Below are positions 9,184 through 10,147 of a stretch of DNA of 10,147 nt, one piece after another (the stretch's first letter is position 1; every line of letters begins with the position of its first letter). The notes below the pieces were generated by a model. The model was not told the origin of the DNA. It worked only from the letters and a program-made list of their open reading frames with translations, and did not search any database. This stretch comes from Hyphochytrium catenoides (taxonomy: Eukaryota; Sar; Hyphochytriomycetes; Hyphochytriales; Hyphochytriaceae). The position numbers were made by a program, and so were the translations under genes. The stretch is from the NCBI GenBank assembly GCA_900088475.1, contig FLMG01003110.1:1-10147 (forward strand), read 5' to 3'.

Positions 9184-10147
9184 CTGAAAGAAAGGGGAGA
9201 CAAGTGAAAGAAAAATGAAGATCAGGGAGAGAGAAGAGCAAGAGAGAGCCCCTCCTTGAACTACACTGGCCTCTTGTTTCCAGGCACAAAGCTGTAGGTG
9301 AAACGACTTTAGCAAGCGCGGGAGGATCGGTACTGACCACCTTTTCTTGGCAGTTCTGTCAGAAGGCCCGGCCAGCCCAGCCGGATCTTGCTTCTTCAGC
9401 ACTGGTCACCACTTAGCTTTTGTCCACTTTGGCTCTTTCTCTGTCTTTTCTCTCCCACTCTGTCTCATCTCTTGCATTCCACCTTCCAAGTCCAGCAATG
9501 TTTGGCACGGACACACAGTCAGTAGTGTCGCCTTACACCATCAGCGCTCTTATTTACAACCTTTTCTCTTAGAGGTAGTTCTATAGCTCTAAAGCCTATA
9601 CACCTCCTCTTCGTTGGCTTTTGAACTGCAAGAGCGGAAGTCCGAGGTTGGGTGTGATTGCATCAGACGGTGCAGTTCCCCATCTGTAGTGCTGGGGCAA
9701 AGGGAGGAGCAGAACTCAGTGACAGTGAGTGAGGGGCAAGAGACAGTGCCGTTACTTCTGTTCTATCAGGGAAGCTTGGCCTTTGGGGTCCTTTGTCCTC
9801 TGTCACTAGAGTCTGTTTCGCTTACATCCTCTCTTTGTCTCAAGTCAGAGAGTTGCTCTTCATCATTGCTTTCTCCCATCTACAAATGATAAGCAGATAA
9901 TATCTCTTGTTGCCCTTAACCAGTATCTCCTCCTCTTTCTGTCTTTCATCGCTATCTTTACCCTTCATCCTTTGATCCTCTGTCTTTCTATTCATGTTAT
10001 GTACCTGTTTTCCCTTTTCCTCCATCATTCATCATCCATTGCTATAAAGCAGTCATTGTGGGGTCACATGGCACTCTTATCTGCTTATCTGTATGGTTAT
10101 GTATGGCTTTGTGGCAGCCACAGTTACAGCCTGTCGTCCAAAAGGAG
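9184..10147. other. Unassigned right end, no supported gene
   Basis: No recognisable protein, RNA gene or mobile element. The + strand is purine-rich at about 9150-9260 and pyrimidine-rich at about 9420-9480 and 9780-10030. The first block could be the pyrimidine tract of a - strand intron ending at 9184. A - strand open frame around 9400-9260 (starting near LKKQDPAGLAGPSDRTAKK) could be an upstream exon, but its only in-phase donor (GTGTAG) is weak. Confidence 0.4.

Noticed and set aside
9614-9889. + strand open frame of 91 codons near the right end
   Set aside because: No ATG at the proposed start, no recognisable domain, no clear splice or promoter context.

Overview
The window is nuclear DNA of an intron-rich eukaryote. 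It holds two clear protein-coding genes in a tail-to-tail pair, plus a right-hand third with no gene I can identify. All introns I place in the two genes are GT-AG. Most are 150-260 bases long, with a pyrimidine-rich 3' end on the coding strand and often a CTRAY-like branch site. Reading frame and splice phase are consistent across every junction. A unicellular alga or other stramenopile-like microbial eukaryote is my best guess: the proteins resemble both plant and yeast homologues and the introns are short and dense. The sequence does not prove a lineage.

Left (1-3346, + strand): the C-terminal three quarters of sphingosine-1-phosphate lyase (DPL1/SGPL1 family), the PLP enzyme that ends sphingolipid breakdown. 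I reconstruct ten exons, the first only a 13-base end. The N-terminal membrane anchor lies outside the window.

Middle (6757 to 3456, - strand): a complete nine-exon gene for an acyl-activating enzyme of the AAE3/Pcs60 type (oxalate--CoA ligase), 518 residues, with all adenylation-domain motifs present. The stop codons of the two genes are only 109 bases apart, so their 3' UTRs probably overlap in antisense. Nothing in the sequence links the two pathways.

Right (6758-10147): upstream region of the AAE3 gene and then unassigned DNA. Both strands show blocks of purine- or pyrimidine-rich sequence. Several phase-compatible candidate exons exist on the - strand (9183-8546, and 7474-7216), but I recognise no protein family and overlapping frames are often open too, so these are tentative. 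I see no tRNA, rRNA, CRISPR array, transposon or obvious novel system.
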